Source: an uncultured Clostridia bacterium
GTDB lineage: Bacteria > Bacillota > Clostridia > Christensenellales > UBA1242
DNA length: 64,000 bases
Assembly: GCA_934746515.1 (NCBI GenBank)
Contig: CAKVFH010000001.1
Span: forward strand, 1-64,000
Reading direction: 5' to 3'
The position numbers were made by a program, and so were the translations under genes. Under the pieces are notes generated by a model that was given only the letters and a program-made list of their open reading frames with translations, did no database searches and was not told the DNA's origin. This document shows positions 1-11,000 of the stretch, piece after piece (positions within the stretch are counted from its first letter, which is position 1; each line of letters opens with the position of its first letter).

Positions 1-3000
1 TACATGACATTCTCTTATGATTCAACAGAACAAGTTTACACTTTGACCGGAATTGCCACTGGATTCAATCTTTCAACTCTCACAGTTCCTTCACAATGGA
101 ACGATGGCACAAATGGTGAACATCCTGTTACAAAAATTGGTCTTTATGCAATCAAGCAAGGTTCAAGTTCTGGAACTGTTGTTTCAAGCATAACAAAGAT
201 TGTTTTCCCTGATACAATTGAAAGCATGGGACTTTACGCTTTTTCTAATAGCAATATTACATCTGTTTCTGGAACAATAAATTCACCAACTTATTCATTC
301 CAAAACTGCAGAAACCTTGTGAGTGCAACAGGTATTAAATCTTTAAGTTCTTATGCATTTGCTGGTTGCACATCACTCAAAACAGTTGGATTTAAAGATG
401 GTATCACCGAAATTTCAATAAGTGCATTTTCTGGCTGTACAGCGCTTGAAAATATTACAATTCCAGATTCAGTTGTAACAATAGCTTATGGTGCTTTCAG
501 TTCAACAAACATTAAACATATAGTACTACATAATACTGTAACAATAGGTGAAAGGGCATTTGAAAACTCTGCACTTGTTGATATTATTCTTCCTGTTTCA
601 GTTAGAAAAATTGACAAACATGCATTTAGTGGTTGCACAAGTCTTGAAAAGGTTACAATTCAAGATGGACCATCTGCTCAAGATGGATCATCTGCAATTG
701 CTTCTAATGCATTTACTGGTTGCACAAGCCTTGCTGAAATTACAATTCCTGCATCTGTTACATCAATTGGCTCTAATGCGTTTAGCAATTGTACGGCACT
801 TCAAACAATTTATTTTGGAGGTACATTAGAAAACAAAAATGCAATTTCAATTAGTTCAGGAAATGATGCTTTGTCTACTGCAACTTGGTACTGTGAAAAT
901 GATATCTATGGCTATCAATATTTGGATGTTAGATATATTGATGGAACATATTGCTTATTCAAGGTTAGCGAGAGTTTCCCATACGAAACACTTTATATTC
1001 CTTCACAATGGAATGATGGTGTGCATGGGTTAGGTGATGTTACTTATGTAGCTGCTGAAGCGGTACGTCGTTCTAATGTTAATTATAGCACTATTAAAAA
1101 AATTGTTTTCCCAGACACGATTGGAAAAATTGAAGAATATGCTTTTGCAGGTTTGGGAATTACTGAACTAGAACTTGGTGATGGCTTGTTTGAAATTTAT
1201 AATTTTGCATTCAGTAGTTGTTCAGAACTTAAATCTTTGACTTTTGGAAGAAGTATACAATATATTTATGAAAATGCATTTGAACATTGTGAAAAACTTG
1301 AATATATCAGATTTAGCAGATGGCCTGGAATTGATGGAATTCAAGAATTATACATTAAACAAGGTGCATTTAGTGAATGTAATGTAATTAAATACATTTA
1401 TTTACCACCAAAAGCTCCTCATTTTGATAGTGGTGCATTTAGTGAAAATCTAGATAGTGTTCAAATTAAGGTTTTGGGTGATGCTGAAGAATATCGTCAA
1501 GATTATGATAGCGATAGTGTTTTGAATGGAATACATGGTTGTACTGTAACTTATGAATATGAAGAAGTTGATTTTAATTCATATAATCAACCTGAAAATG
1601 TTCCTGAATATAATAATATGATATTTGAGCAAGATGAAGAAAATGGTGGGTGTAAGCTAATTGGATTTAACCAAGAAATATCTCTTGAATGGCTTAGAAT
1701 TCCTGAAAAGTGGAATGGTTTGGCTGTTAAATCAATTGGTGATGGCGTAAATTCAATCTTTAATGGAGAACAAAATACCGTTAAAGTCTTATCAATTCCT
1801 TATACGGTTAAGGTTATTAACGCTAATGCTTTTGCCGGTATGACTGCTTTGCAAGAAATTGAATTTTCAAAATTCAATTACGAGACAAAGGTAGAAGTTG
1901 AAAGAAATAGGCTTATTAAAATTCAAGCTAGTGCTTTCCAAAATTGTATATCATTAAAAGAAGTTAATTTGCTTAATACTTCAATTCAGATAATTGATAA
2001 TGGCGCATTCAAAGGTTGTTCTAACCTTAGAAGAATGTTTATTCCTAATTCAGTTACTATTTTTAGACCTGGTTTTGATGATGTTAGTGAAGGTTATGGT
2101 GCTATTGAATTATATTACAATGGTTCAGTTAATGATTGGTTGAGTGTTGATTTGTCATGTGAAGACAGTGAAGTATATATAATGGCAGGTATAAGATTCT
2201 GGGTTACTAATATTTCTCCTTGTGGCACACCTGGCAACACCAACTCATGCTATGTTGATGGTGAAACATACTACTTAATCAGAAATCTTACGATTCCTTC
2301 AAGTATTACAAGTCTTAATAGTAATCAATTCCTATGTTTTGAAATGATTACTAGGGTAAATATTAGCAGCACACTTTCTAATGTTGGCGCATATGCACTT
2401 GGCTGTGGTTATTTGCTTACCGATATTTACTATAATGGTACTGAATCTCAAAAGAATTCTAATTTGACAATTGATTCTAGCAACGATTCTTCTGATATTA
2501 CATGGCATTATTTGCCAAGTTGCAGTCATAGCTCAACAAGAACAGAGTATGTTCAACATACTGATAATAACCATTTTGTGAATACTGTTTGTAATTCTTG
2601 CGGTGAAATTGTATCATCGACAAATGAATCATGCACAAAGACCACATCTTATGAGACTTCATGGTCTGGACACAAATCGACTACAATCTGTTCAAAGTGT
2701 GGATATAAGAAATCTGATAGTTCATTTACAAGCCACTCATTTACTTCAGTAAAGCGATGCAATGAATCAAGTCACTGGGAAGTAAGTAAGTGCAGAGTAT
2801 GTTCATATAGCAGAGCGGCTTCTGCAAATGAAAGTCATACTTGGGAGAATGGTGTATGTAGTGGCTGTGGCTACACTTGTTTACATGAATTTGATAGTAG
2901 CACTGGAATATGTGCAAAATGTGATCTTCATTGTTCTCACTCATTCCAAGGCACTGATGTTTGTTCAATTTGCGGATTGTGTTGTTCACATCCAAATAAA

Positions 3001-3531
3001 ACAACTGAAGAAATTGGTGTTTGTGAAGGATGTGGGAGCAATATCGAAAACGGATACAAAATAACATGTGATAACTGTGGCTATGTTGTTGATTCACACA
3101 CACTTTGCTCAAATTGTGATGGAAGTGCCAGTGATTGCACACATCCAAGCAGTAAAACTGTTGAAATTACGAGCTGTGAGATATGTGGTGGTCATGTTGA
3201 CGGCGGATACATAACAACTTGTGACGATTGCGGTGCTGTTATCGATTCACATACGCTTTGTTCGAATTGTGATCCAGATTATAGCTCTGGAGCTGACAAT
3301 CCAACGATGGATGTTGATTCATCATTTAAGATTGTTTATCCTTCAATGGATAAAGCTTTGAATAATGATTCTTACAACCAATATCAATTGGTTGACGACA
3401 AACAAAAAGTTGTCAGCCAATGTGATTTGGTTGATGAAATCAGAAATTCAGACATTATTGTTTATAAAGAATATTTTGACAATTCAAAGTCAGCAGGATT
3501 AAATGAACTGATTGTGAAAAGGCAAAGTTAA
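1..3531 (+). CDS. BspA-like leucine-rich repeat surface protein with cysteine-rich tail (5' end missing)
   Basis: The frame is already open at base 1, so the true start and any signal peptide lie outside the window; the Met at position 4 is internal. The visible 1,176 codons begin with BspA/LRR_5-type repeats of the form 'AF.GCTSL..ITIP.SVT.IG..AF'. They form three blocks, each opened by a related module: PSQWNDG near 88 and near 1000, and PEKWNG near 1703. From about 2518 the protein changes to a Cys/His-rich stretch with 12 CxxC pairs, such as CSKCG, CSGCG, CDNCG and CSNCD, resembling zinc-ribbon knuckles. A unit of about 50 aa ending in DSHTLCSNCD is duplicated there (about 2990-3135 and 3140-3285). 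The last 80 or so residues show no LPXTG or membrane segment. BspA-type LRR proteins are secreted or surface-bound and often adhesive; the ligand here is unknown. A dedicated terminator follows. Confidence 0.85.
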   Translation, partial: YMTFSYDSTEQVYTLTGIATGFNLSTLTVPSQWNDGTNGEHPVTKIGLYAIKQGSSSGTVVSSITKIVFPDTIESMGLYAFSNSNITSVSGTINSPTYSFQNCRNLVSATGIKSLSSYAFAGCTSLKTVGFKDGITEISISAFSGCTALENITIPDSVVTIAYGAFSSTNIKHIVLHNTVTIGERAFENSALVDIILPVSVRKIDKHAFSGCTSLEKVTIQDGPSAQDGSSAIASNAFTGCTSLAEITIPASVTSIGSNAFSNCTALQTIYFGGTLENKNAISISSGNDALSTATWYCENDIYGYQYLDVRYIDGTYCLFKVSESFPYETLYIPSQWNDGVHGLGDVTYVAAEAVRRSNVNYSTIKKIVFPDTIGKIEEYAFAGLGITELELGDGLFEIYNFAFSSCSELKSLTFGRSIQYIYENAFEHCEKLEYIRFSRWPGIDGIQELYIKQGAFSECNVIKYIYLPPKAPHFDSGAFSENLDSVQIKVLGDAEEYRQDYDSDSVLNGIHGCTVTYEYEEVDFNSYNQPENVPEYNNMIFEQDEENGGCKLIGFNQEISLEWLRIPEKWNGLAVKSIGDGVNSIFNGEQNTVKVLSIPYTVKVINANAFAGMTALQEIEFSKFNYETKVEVERNRLIKIQASAFQNCISLKEVNLLNTSIQIIDNGAFKGCSNLRRMFIPNSVTIFRPGFDDVSEGYGAIELYYNGSVNDWLSVDLSCEDSEVYIMAGIRFWVTNISPCGTPGNTNSCYVDGETYYLIRNLTIPSSITSLNSNQFLCFEMITRVNISSTLSNVGAYALGCGYLLTDIYYNGTESQKNSNLTIDSSNDSSDITWHYLPSCSHSSTRTEYVQHTDNNHFVNTVCNSCGEIVSSTNESCTKTTSYETSWSGHKSTTICSKCGYKKSDSSFTSHSFTSVKRCNESSHWEVSKCRVCSYSRAASANESHTWENGVCSGCGYTCLHEFDSSTGICAKCDLHCSHSFQGTDVCSICGLCCSHPNKTTEEIGVCEGCGSNIENGYKITCDNCGYVVDSHTLCSNCDGSASDCTHPSSKTVEITSCEICGGHVDGGYITTCDDCGAVIDSHTLCSNCDPDYSSGADNPTMDVDSSFKIVYPSMDKALNNDSYNQYQLVDDKQKVVSQCDLVDEIRNSDIIVYKEYFDNSKSAGLNELIVKRQS
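661..696 (+). repeat. 18-bp tandem repeat (2 copies) inside the LRR gene
   Basis: Two adjacent 18-bp copies (661-678 and 679-696) differ at two bases and encode QDGPSA then QDGSSA. They lengthen one LRR unit by six residues and keep the frame, so the array can vary without breaking the gene. Confidence 0.75.
2518..3288 (+). repeat. Cys-rich CxxC array coding region
   Basis: This stretch encodes twelve CxxC pairs spaced about 15-30 residues apart, mixed with His residues (HSF, HTW, HSS, HTL). CxxC pairs normally bind Zn or Fe, or form disulfides. Outside the cell, disulfides or metal capture are both possible. The last two units are a tandem duplication. Confidence 0.75.
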
Positions 3532-3552
3532 AACTAAATAATAAAAATTTAT

Positions 3553-3597
3553 AAAAACCGAGAGATGCTCGTTTTGAGTTAAGCTCTCGGTTTTTTT
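3553..3597 (+). terminator. Rho-independent terminator after the LRR gene
   Basis: AAACCGAGAG (3555-3564) pairs with CTCTCGGTTT (3584-3593) as a 10-bp stem, and a run of seven T residues begins at 3591. It starts about 20 nt after the LRR stop codon. Confidence 0.9.
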
Positions 3598-3669
3598 GTG
3601 CGCGAATATGTTAAGGGGAGAATGTAAAAGCATAATGGTTTGAAATGTTTCATAAAATTTAGTGGAATT

Positions 3670-4671
3670 ATGGAAAATAAGGTTAAAAATAGCCCTTTAA
3701 ACATTATTTTGGTTGCAGTGTGCTCATTTGTTGGTGTTGGATTTGTTACTGGGGCAGAAATATGGTTTTATTTTGCTAGATTTGAAATCAATATGATATT
3801 TGGCTTGTTTGTGTTTGCTGTTTTATCATTTTTGTTGATTTATTTTTCACTAGGTGGCAAAAGCGAAATAAAAAGCGAGAGATATTGCAAATTTAAGGCC
3901 TTTTTTGCCGGTTTAAGCGAACTTTTGATTGCTTCGGCAATGATTGCAGGACTTATGGAGACTTCGGAACTGCTTTTCGGCAAATTGTGGCTTATTGTTT
4001 TTCTATGTGCTGTTTTTTGTGTGATTTTAATTTTGTTTTTGGGTTTTAAGAGTTTTGTGTTTTATAATTATTTTGTTGCAATTTTTATTATTTTTGTGAT
4101 TATATGTTTGTTTAGTTTTAATAACAATTTTCCACTCAAAATTGAACAAAATTTTAATAAAAAATCTGCAATATTGTCGTGCATTTTTGGCGCGATTTAC
4201 ATCTTTATGAACATTGCAGAAATTAGACCAATTTTGGAAGAAAATAAACAAAATGGAAGCAAAATAAACAGAATATTTTTTTCTGCTGCGCTCTCGCTAA
4301 TCCTTATTTTTCTTATAGTTATAATGAGTTGTTTTGCGATAACAAACAAAAATTTGAGCAGATTTTCAATGCCTTTTTTGGTGTTATTTGCAGGCCATGG
4401 TGGAGTGATAAGATGGGTGTTTTTGATTGGTTTGGTGCTGTCGATGATTTCGACTGCTGAAGCGTGTTTGATTGGTGTGAAAAACAAGATAAATTTTGCA
4501 AAAAATGATGAAAATTTTAGTAAAATAATTGTTATTTTATCATCACTAATTTTGGGGCAAATACCATTCCAATTTTTTATAAAAATTGTTTATCCATTTA
4601 TTGCAATTTTAAATTTTTCGATGTTTATTTTTGAAATAATTTTGTTAAAAAAGAGCAGAAAATCAAAATAA
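3670..4671 (+). CDS. YkvI-like polytopic membrane protein, putative transporter
   Basis: This is a 333-aa hydrophobic protein with about ten predicted membrane segments. The first segment carries GVGFVTGAEIWFYF, which matches the 'GaGFatGqEi..F' signature of the YkvI family within the APC-like transporter fold. Later landmarks are FMNIAEIRPIL in the sixth segment and STAEACLIG in the eighth. Length fits YkvI proteins (about 340 aa). The substrate is unknown; this family is poorly characterised. The start is uncertain. The frame extends up to a TTG at 3640, but a good AAGGGGAG site (3613-3620) lies 19 nt from that TTG and 49 nt from ATG 3670, which has only a weak AGTGGA in front. I chose ATG 3670 because it directly precedes the charged tail before segment 1. 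It sits alone between terminators and is more AT-rich than its neighbours. Confidence 0.65.
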   Translation: MENKVKNSPLNIILVAVCSFVGVGFVTGAEIWFYFARFEINMIFGLFVFAVLSFLLIYFSLGGKSEIKSERYCKFKAFFAGLSELLIASAMIAGLMETSELLFGKLWLIVFLCAVFCVILILFLGFKSFVFYNYFVAIFIIFVIICLFSFNNNFPLKIEQNFNKKSAILSCIFGAIYIFMNIAEIRPILEENKQNGSKINRIFFSAALSLILIFLIVIMSCFAITNKNLSRFSMPFLVLFAGHGGVIRWVFLIGLVLSMISTAEACLIGVKNKINFAKNDENFSKIIVILSSLILGQIPFQFFIKIVYPFIAILNFSMFIFEIILLKKSRKSK

Positions 4672-4739
4672 AATTTAATTAAAATTTTGATAGTTTTAAC
4701 CATAAAACAATCTTTGTTTTTTGTTGATAACTATCCAAA

Positions 4740-4844
4740 TTGTTAATAACTTTGTTAATAACTTTGCATTTTGTTGTTATTTTGGGCATTTAAAATGAGT
4801 TAATGTTATAAAATTATATTCAAAAAATTGTTAATAACTTTTTT
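4740..4844. repeat. Three copies of TTGTTAATAACTTT in the intergenic region
   Basis: Near-identical copies occur at 4740-4753, 4752-4765 and 4828-4841, and a related GTTGATAAC lies at 4723-4731. The core GTTAATAAC is almost palindromic. They lie between the transporter gene and the first giant gene, upstream of a terminator. They could be binding sites for a regulator or chance AT-rich repeats. Confidence 0.5.
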
Positions 4845-4907
4845 GTGATATTTTTTCAAAATTTATAAATTATTTTGTTGTAAATTTTTAATAGTTTTTA
4901 TTATGTA

Positions 4908-4945
4908 ACAGTCGAAATTTATTTTCAAAATTTTGGCTGTTTTTT
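4908..4945 (+). terminator. Strong intrinsic terminator 237 nt after the transporter gene
   Basis: Bases 4908-4920 (ACAGTCGAAATTT) pair with 4928-4940 (AAATTTTGGCTGT) as a 13-bp stem with two G-U pairs and a 7-nt loop. A T run follows at 4941-4945 with more T downstream. It may end the transporter transcript with a long 3' UTR, or end a small RNA made from within 4680-4940. A much weaker AT hairpin (4704-4720) lies closer to the gene. Confidence 0.75.
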
Positions 4946-4978
4946 ATTGTCTTTTTTTGTAAAAAACGGCTTTTTCGT

Positions 4979-5007
4979 TTGTAAAAATATAGGTTATTTG
5001 ATATACT
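4979..5007 (+). promoter_or_regulatory. Promoter of the 5,334-aa giant gene
   Basis: TTGTAA (4979-4984), a 17-bp spacer and TATACT (5002-5007) with an extended TGA in front. The string TTTGATATACTAA is shared exactly with the promoter of the second giant gene. The start codon is about 58 nt downstream. Confidence 0.75.
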
Positions 5008-5065
5008 AAACTTGATTTATATATTATATATATACACGCAAGAAATTTAGATTTTGGAGCACAGT

Positions 5066-8000
5066 ATGAAAAGAATCAAAAATTCCATAAAAGCACTCGT
5101 CACTTTAATTTGTGTTTTCGTTGTTGTGGTTGCAAGTGTTGTTACCGTTATAATCATAAACAATCGTAAACCTGGTGGTGGGGATGATCCTGCAAATCCC
5201 GCTTATGCGCTGACAGACGATCAAAAAAAGCTTGCCAGTGAAATTAGTGCTGGGAGCAAAAATTTTGTTTCAAAAAATCAAAAGGGTTATATAAAATATG
5301 ACAACGCGTCAATCTCTGTTGACGAAGTTTCTTATTTTGATGATTCTGTCATTTGGCGTGGCGATGGAAATGAAGCTCCATATTATATTCTTGTTCTAAA
5401 TGAAGATGGCAGTCCAACTGGTCTTGCAGAAAAAATTGTAGAACAGGGGATTGTTGAAATTGGCTATTCTGCAAGCAAAATTCTTTATGCTGCAAAAAAT
5501 CATTTTGTGGTTGTGTTTGGCTATGCTGATAATTCTCGAATTGTTGTTATTTGCACTGTTAAAAATCACAAGGTGGTTACAAATAAAGTTTACAATCTTG
5601 TTTGGAAAGAAGATGACAGTGTGACTGTTTGGAAAAATGATGATCTTGAGAATGCGGAAGAATATTTTGCTATTTATGGTGAAGAATATTTCGTTTTGCT
5701 TTTAAGAGATGAATTTGGTGATTCATATTTTAATTTCTATGAATATTTGGATAATTATGATGGCTACAAACCATTCACTTTATTGTTTGAGCCTTCTGAA
5801 ACTGAAGTTGAACTTTCAATCTATGGTTCAGATTTTATACTTGGGGAAAATGTTGTTGCAAGCTACACAAATGAGACTGGATTTTATCTCACAGATGAAA
5901 GCAATTTGAAAACTTCAACAAAATTGGTTAATGGAACCATTTTTGAAAATAAAAAAATTGTGAATGCTTCTGATGCTAGTTCTGAACTTGTTAATGGTGT
6001 GTATTATAAATATTCATACACAATTTCGGTCTCTGGGAATGCTGAAAAAACTATTGACCTTGGCGAATATAATAAACTTTCAGTTGTTTATTCTGGTGAA
6101 AAATATTTTGGTGTGTTCATGCAAAAAATGAATGCTTCACATGAAACAGAAATGAGTGGACAAATGGTCTACTTCGATTATAACTTGAATATTATTGCAA
6201 AATATTCTGCTAAATCAAAGTTTTCAACAATTGAATGTTCAGATATGACATATTTGCTCACAAATGAAGGTTTAATTTCTTCTAAAAATGAGATTACTTG
6301 CTCAAAAGTTTACGACTTTTCTTCAAATGGTTTCACTCTTAACAGTTTGCTTTCAAATGGTGATTTTGTTTTAAAAGATGAAACTGGTAGCCTGATTATT
6401 TATAATTTTGCCATGGAACAATCTTATGAAATTGTTTTTGATGAAATTGTAAACTACATTGATAACAACAGATTGATTTATGTCAAAAATGGAGAATACT
6501 TGATTTATAGTATTTCAACAAAAAGTTCAAGCGAAGTTAATTTTGTTAGCACTAGACTGGATAACAAAACTTCATTGTATTTGGTAAAAAATGGTGAGAA
6601 ATTTGATCTTTATTCAGGGAAAACAAAGCTTGAAAACGACATTGACTCTTATGATGATAGCAATGAAAACTATTTTAAATACACAAAAAATGGTGTTGAA
6701 ACAGTTTATTATTTTGTGGAAAAAACTGCAGATAATGAAGAAGAGTTGCAAATCACAAACTACGGCTATAGCTTGAGTGATGAAACAAAAAGTGGTGATT
6801 TTGATGAAGTTGATCTTTATGCTGGTAATACCGAAGAAGATCCATTTGCTGAAAATAATGATTGGTATGATTATTCGGATAAAATTATTCAAAAACAGGA
6901 TCCTTCTGATTCAACAAAGACAATTATAAAAGCAACACATTGCATTCAAAACGGATACTATTCAAAGACGAATTATTATGATTATCTTGAGTTGCCTTAC
7001 AATAATGAATTTGAAGGGGACTCTAAAACCTATGTACCTTATAGGGTTTACTATAGAGTAAATATTGTAAATGGCAACCCTGTTTTGAAAATAATTGCAA
7101 AAGGACATGATAGATTTACAATTACTGAATCAACTGCTTCTGAGAATAATGATGGCAATTCGTTGGAAATTGATGGAAATTATTATAAAATTTACTGCTC
7201 AAGCAGTGATAGTGCATATTCAAAATCTTATGATTATAGAAAAAGAAGAAATAATAATGAATCGCTTCAATTAAATGGTCGAAATGATATTGAAAATTAT
7301 GTCTATGTACCAGTTACTGGTGATGGAGGAGGTGTTGTTACATATAATCATTACTATGTATACACAGGTAGTACTTCTGGTTATGGTTTTAAATTCCATG
7401 AAAGTTCAACTTCATACACCCAAGACAATATTTGCAAAGCTGAAGTGTATGGTGATTCAATTAGAGTTACATTAGTTTTTGATTTTAAACCTAGAACAAT
7501 AAAAAGTTTTACGTATGATTTAAAAATAAATGATTGTAAGTTTGGAAATCAAAAGGGAATTATTTCTGCATATAAAACCGATGAATCATATTATAATAAT
7601 CTTTACTACAGAACTGTTGTTGTTAGTGTAAATAATGAAAACAAGGCCTTTAATATGGGCCATGATATCATGAATAATTCAAGAGTTCAACCAGCAACTG
7701 AATATCTTGTGAAAACACAGCTGAAATATGTGAATTTGTCAAGTAACAATTATGTTACTATTGGAATTAAGGAAAAACTTGGTGGTTTTTCAACAAATTA
7801 TAGTGCCACTTTTTCTAAAAATATTTACCTTAACAAAAGTGATGAGTATTCTTATGTTTATTTGGGAAATCAAGAATTTCGAACGCGGATTGTTGGTGGA
7901 AAATTTGTTGGAATAACGACACTAAACCAAACTTCATACTACACCAAGATTGGTAACCTTTATGACATTGATAATAGAGATTATAATGGAGATAATCTTG

Positions 8001-11000
8001 CATATAGGGCTTATCCATTTGAAAGTGAAGAAAAAAATGAAAATGATATTTTGCCGTATAGCTATCTAAATTTTGATTATGTAAGCGAAACTTATTACAT
8101 GCAGGTCAAAAATGATTCCATAATTTATTATGAAAATGGCTTAAATATGAATAGGTTTGTTTATTGTGTTTATGAGCCTGAAACATTTTATATGGAACTT
8201 GACTACAATGTTAGCTCTGATGATAGCGAAGATACAACCACAATTGGAAACGAAATTGATTATTTGAAAAAATATGCTGGCGTTAATGTTGGTGTAAGTT
8301 CAAGCAATACTTTCACAAGACTTAACAATACTTGGGCATATAAAAATGTTACTGAAGATAATTTTGGAACGTATAATAATGAAAATAATGATAAATATGT
8401 TCCAAATAACTTTGCTGACAATTCAACCAGATTTGAAACAGTTGATACAAGTAGCATGACTTTATTAGAAAAGATTGACTATATAAAAAGCAGAGAATCT
8501 TCGGCTGTTATTCATGAGTTTAAAGGTAATGGTGAAAGATATTATTACATAACTATCAACGGAACGAGATATTATTTCCAAAAAAATTCTGGGTCTCAAA
8601 ATCTGTCATTTATTGAATATATCGGGGGAGATTCTGATTCTTCAGCTTATTTTGAAGCTTATAGAGATATTACAAAACTTAATAATGGCGTTTTAAATGA
8701 AGACGGTGATGAAATTGATAGTGCAGTAAAATTTGGTAATATGTATGTTTTGGAATACGGAACATATTACTTTGGTGATAATAATTCATTTTATTATTAC
8801 AAGAAAGGTGTAAGTGGATTTTACATCAGGGTTGCCTATGATAGAACAAAAAGTCAATGGATGGCTTATTATCATAATTACAACATTCATGAAAGACAAT
8901 CTAGCTATGATGGCAAATATGCTCCAAAAGCTTCAGGTGAAATGATAAAAGTTGAAGGAGAAACCAAAAATTATTCAATTTCAGAAACTATAGCTTTTCG
9001 CTATACAGATTTCATCAACTTTACTTCAGTTCCTGAACATGCACACTATGATTTTGTTGGTTGGAAAGTTTATCTTGGTGACTATGACACACATGTTATC
9101 TCGCCAACAGCAAACTTTAATCCTTCATCAAATCCAAGTGGAACTGTTAGAAAATATCTTGCAGGCAGTGGATCGGGGTATTTTAATACTTGGCTTCAAT
9201 TTGATGAATGGCTCAGCAATTGGGATAAGCCAATAAGGCTTGTGGCTCAATGGAAACCAAAAATTTGCACAATCAATGCTATTCTTTGGACGCAGGAAAG
9301 CGGTCAAGATCACTTGGGCTTAAAATTCAATCGTGGTGATAACAGCTATAATATTGAAGCTGGATTTACTGTTTCTAAAAATTCTGTTATTCCTATGTTT
9401 ATGAAAGGAACACTAAATATTGATAGATACAAAAATCCTGTTGATGAGGCTAATCCTTCAGGTTCTGCTGATGGTATTGTTGATTTTTCTCCAACTTTTA
9501 ATTATGGTTTGCACATAAAGTTTTCTGACATTGGATCACTTATGGCTAACAATGGCTACAATTCTGACACTCTCAACGCGACTGGTATTTCTTGTCAATT
9601 TATGAATTGGGCATTCCAAAAAACTGATGGAACATTTGTAACTCTTGATACAACTATGGGTGATGAAGAATCAAACACACTTATCAATGAATATATTGGT
9701 GATACCACAACAATTACCATTTATGCATGTTATGCAACATCAAGATATAACTTCTATATGAATCTCAATCCTATGGGTGGTGCTGCAAAAACAAATGAAG
9801 GCAAAGACTATGTTACTAATTTCAGAAACATTTACAACTATCTAAATGATCCTGCAATTTACGATGTGACAATTGAAGAATCAACCAACTCTGTTGCTTC
9901 GAAGAGAATGTGTACCGACTCTGTTTATGCTCAAGAAAATGGTGTTAGCAGAGTTTTAGGTATTGATAATGGTTCAAACTATTCTGCGAACTTTGAAAAT
10001 CAGTATTATGCGGGGCAAAGTATAAAAATTTCTTTGAAAGTTAATGAGCAATATTACTTTAAGCGAATTGTTGTTAGAAATTTAACATTAAAAGATAATA
10101 ACGGGAAATATGATAAATTTACCATCACATTTATTTATTCAAATGAAGATAGTGATGGCTGGAAGTGGGTGGTTACTGCTGTTAGTGAAACAGGTCATGG
10201 CTCACTCACTGTCAACACCAATAATTCTCAAGGTTTTATTTTTGGTTCTAATCCTTACAATTCAGGTGCATCTGGAAGTGTTAATACATCTTATTCACAC
10301 AACTTGTTTACTTTCTCTCAAGATAAGAGCCAACTTGATATCAGCATTACAAACCTTTCAGATCCTGGTGACTTGGATTATGGTAAGCAAGAGTTGAATG
10401 GAACAACTGGTTTCACACTTGATTGCACACTTGCTGCACATTCAATTGACACAGAATTTGTTTCAATTTCTCAAGAAAATCCAGACAGAGAAAATATTTA
10501 TTACAACAGAGCTTCAATCATTTCTGCTCAATCACTTTCTAGTTTAGAAGGAAAGACACCTAGCACTGGAAAGGCTTGTTATATTTGGCTTGGAACCACA
10601 AGATATCTGTTTTCTGGAGAATGGACAGGCACTGCTGCTTCTGGATATTATTTGATGTATAGCAGTGGTAATGTTCCAGCATTCTTTGTTGAAAACTTGA
10701 CTTATGAAGTTTTTGCAAAACAGACTCCTAGAATAGATGGAAACTTCTATGCATTTTATGACAATGATACAAAATTGATTTATTATCCAGCGCAGAACAC
10801 ATATCCTGGCGGTGAAGTTGATATTTCTTTAGATTCAGAAATGTGCAATAGTTTGATTCTTGATATGGGTGACAGTCACATATATCAGCTTAATAAGGGT
10901 TTTAATGAAAGACTGGTTAATGGAAAATATTATTATGTGTACTGTGATAATTTTGCAAGTACGTTTAAATTAAGCGAAAGAGTGCAATCTGACTATGAAA

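Noticed and set aside
2741..3148. 135-aa minus-strand frame opposite the Cys-rich tail
   Set aside because: His/Cys-rich antisense of the CxxC array; the plus strand has clear repeat structure and domain logic.
3622..3661. Leader mini-ORFs before the transporter gene (ATG at 3622, 3635 and 3644)
   Set aside because: They encode one to five residues with no informative codons and no alternative RNA folds that I could see; probably chance.
5054..5065. TTG start four codons upstream for the 5,334-aa protein
   Set aside because: The GGAG ribosome site overlaps this TTG and is correctly spaced for ATG 5066.
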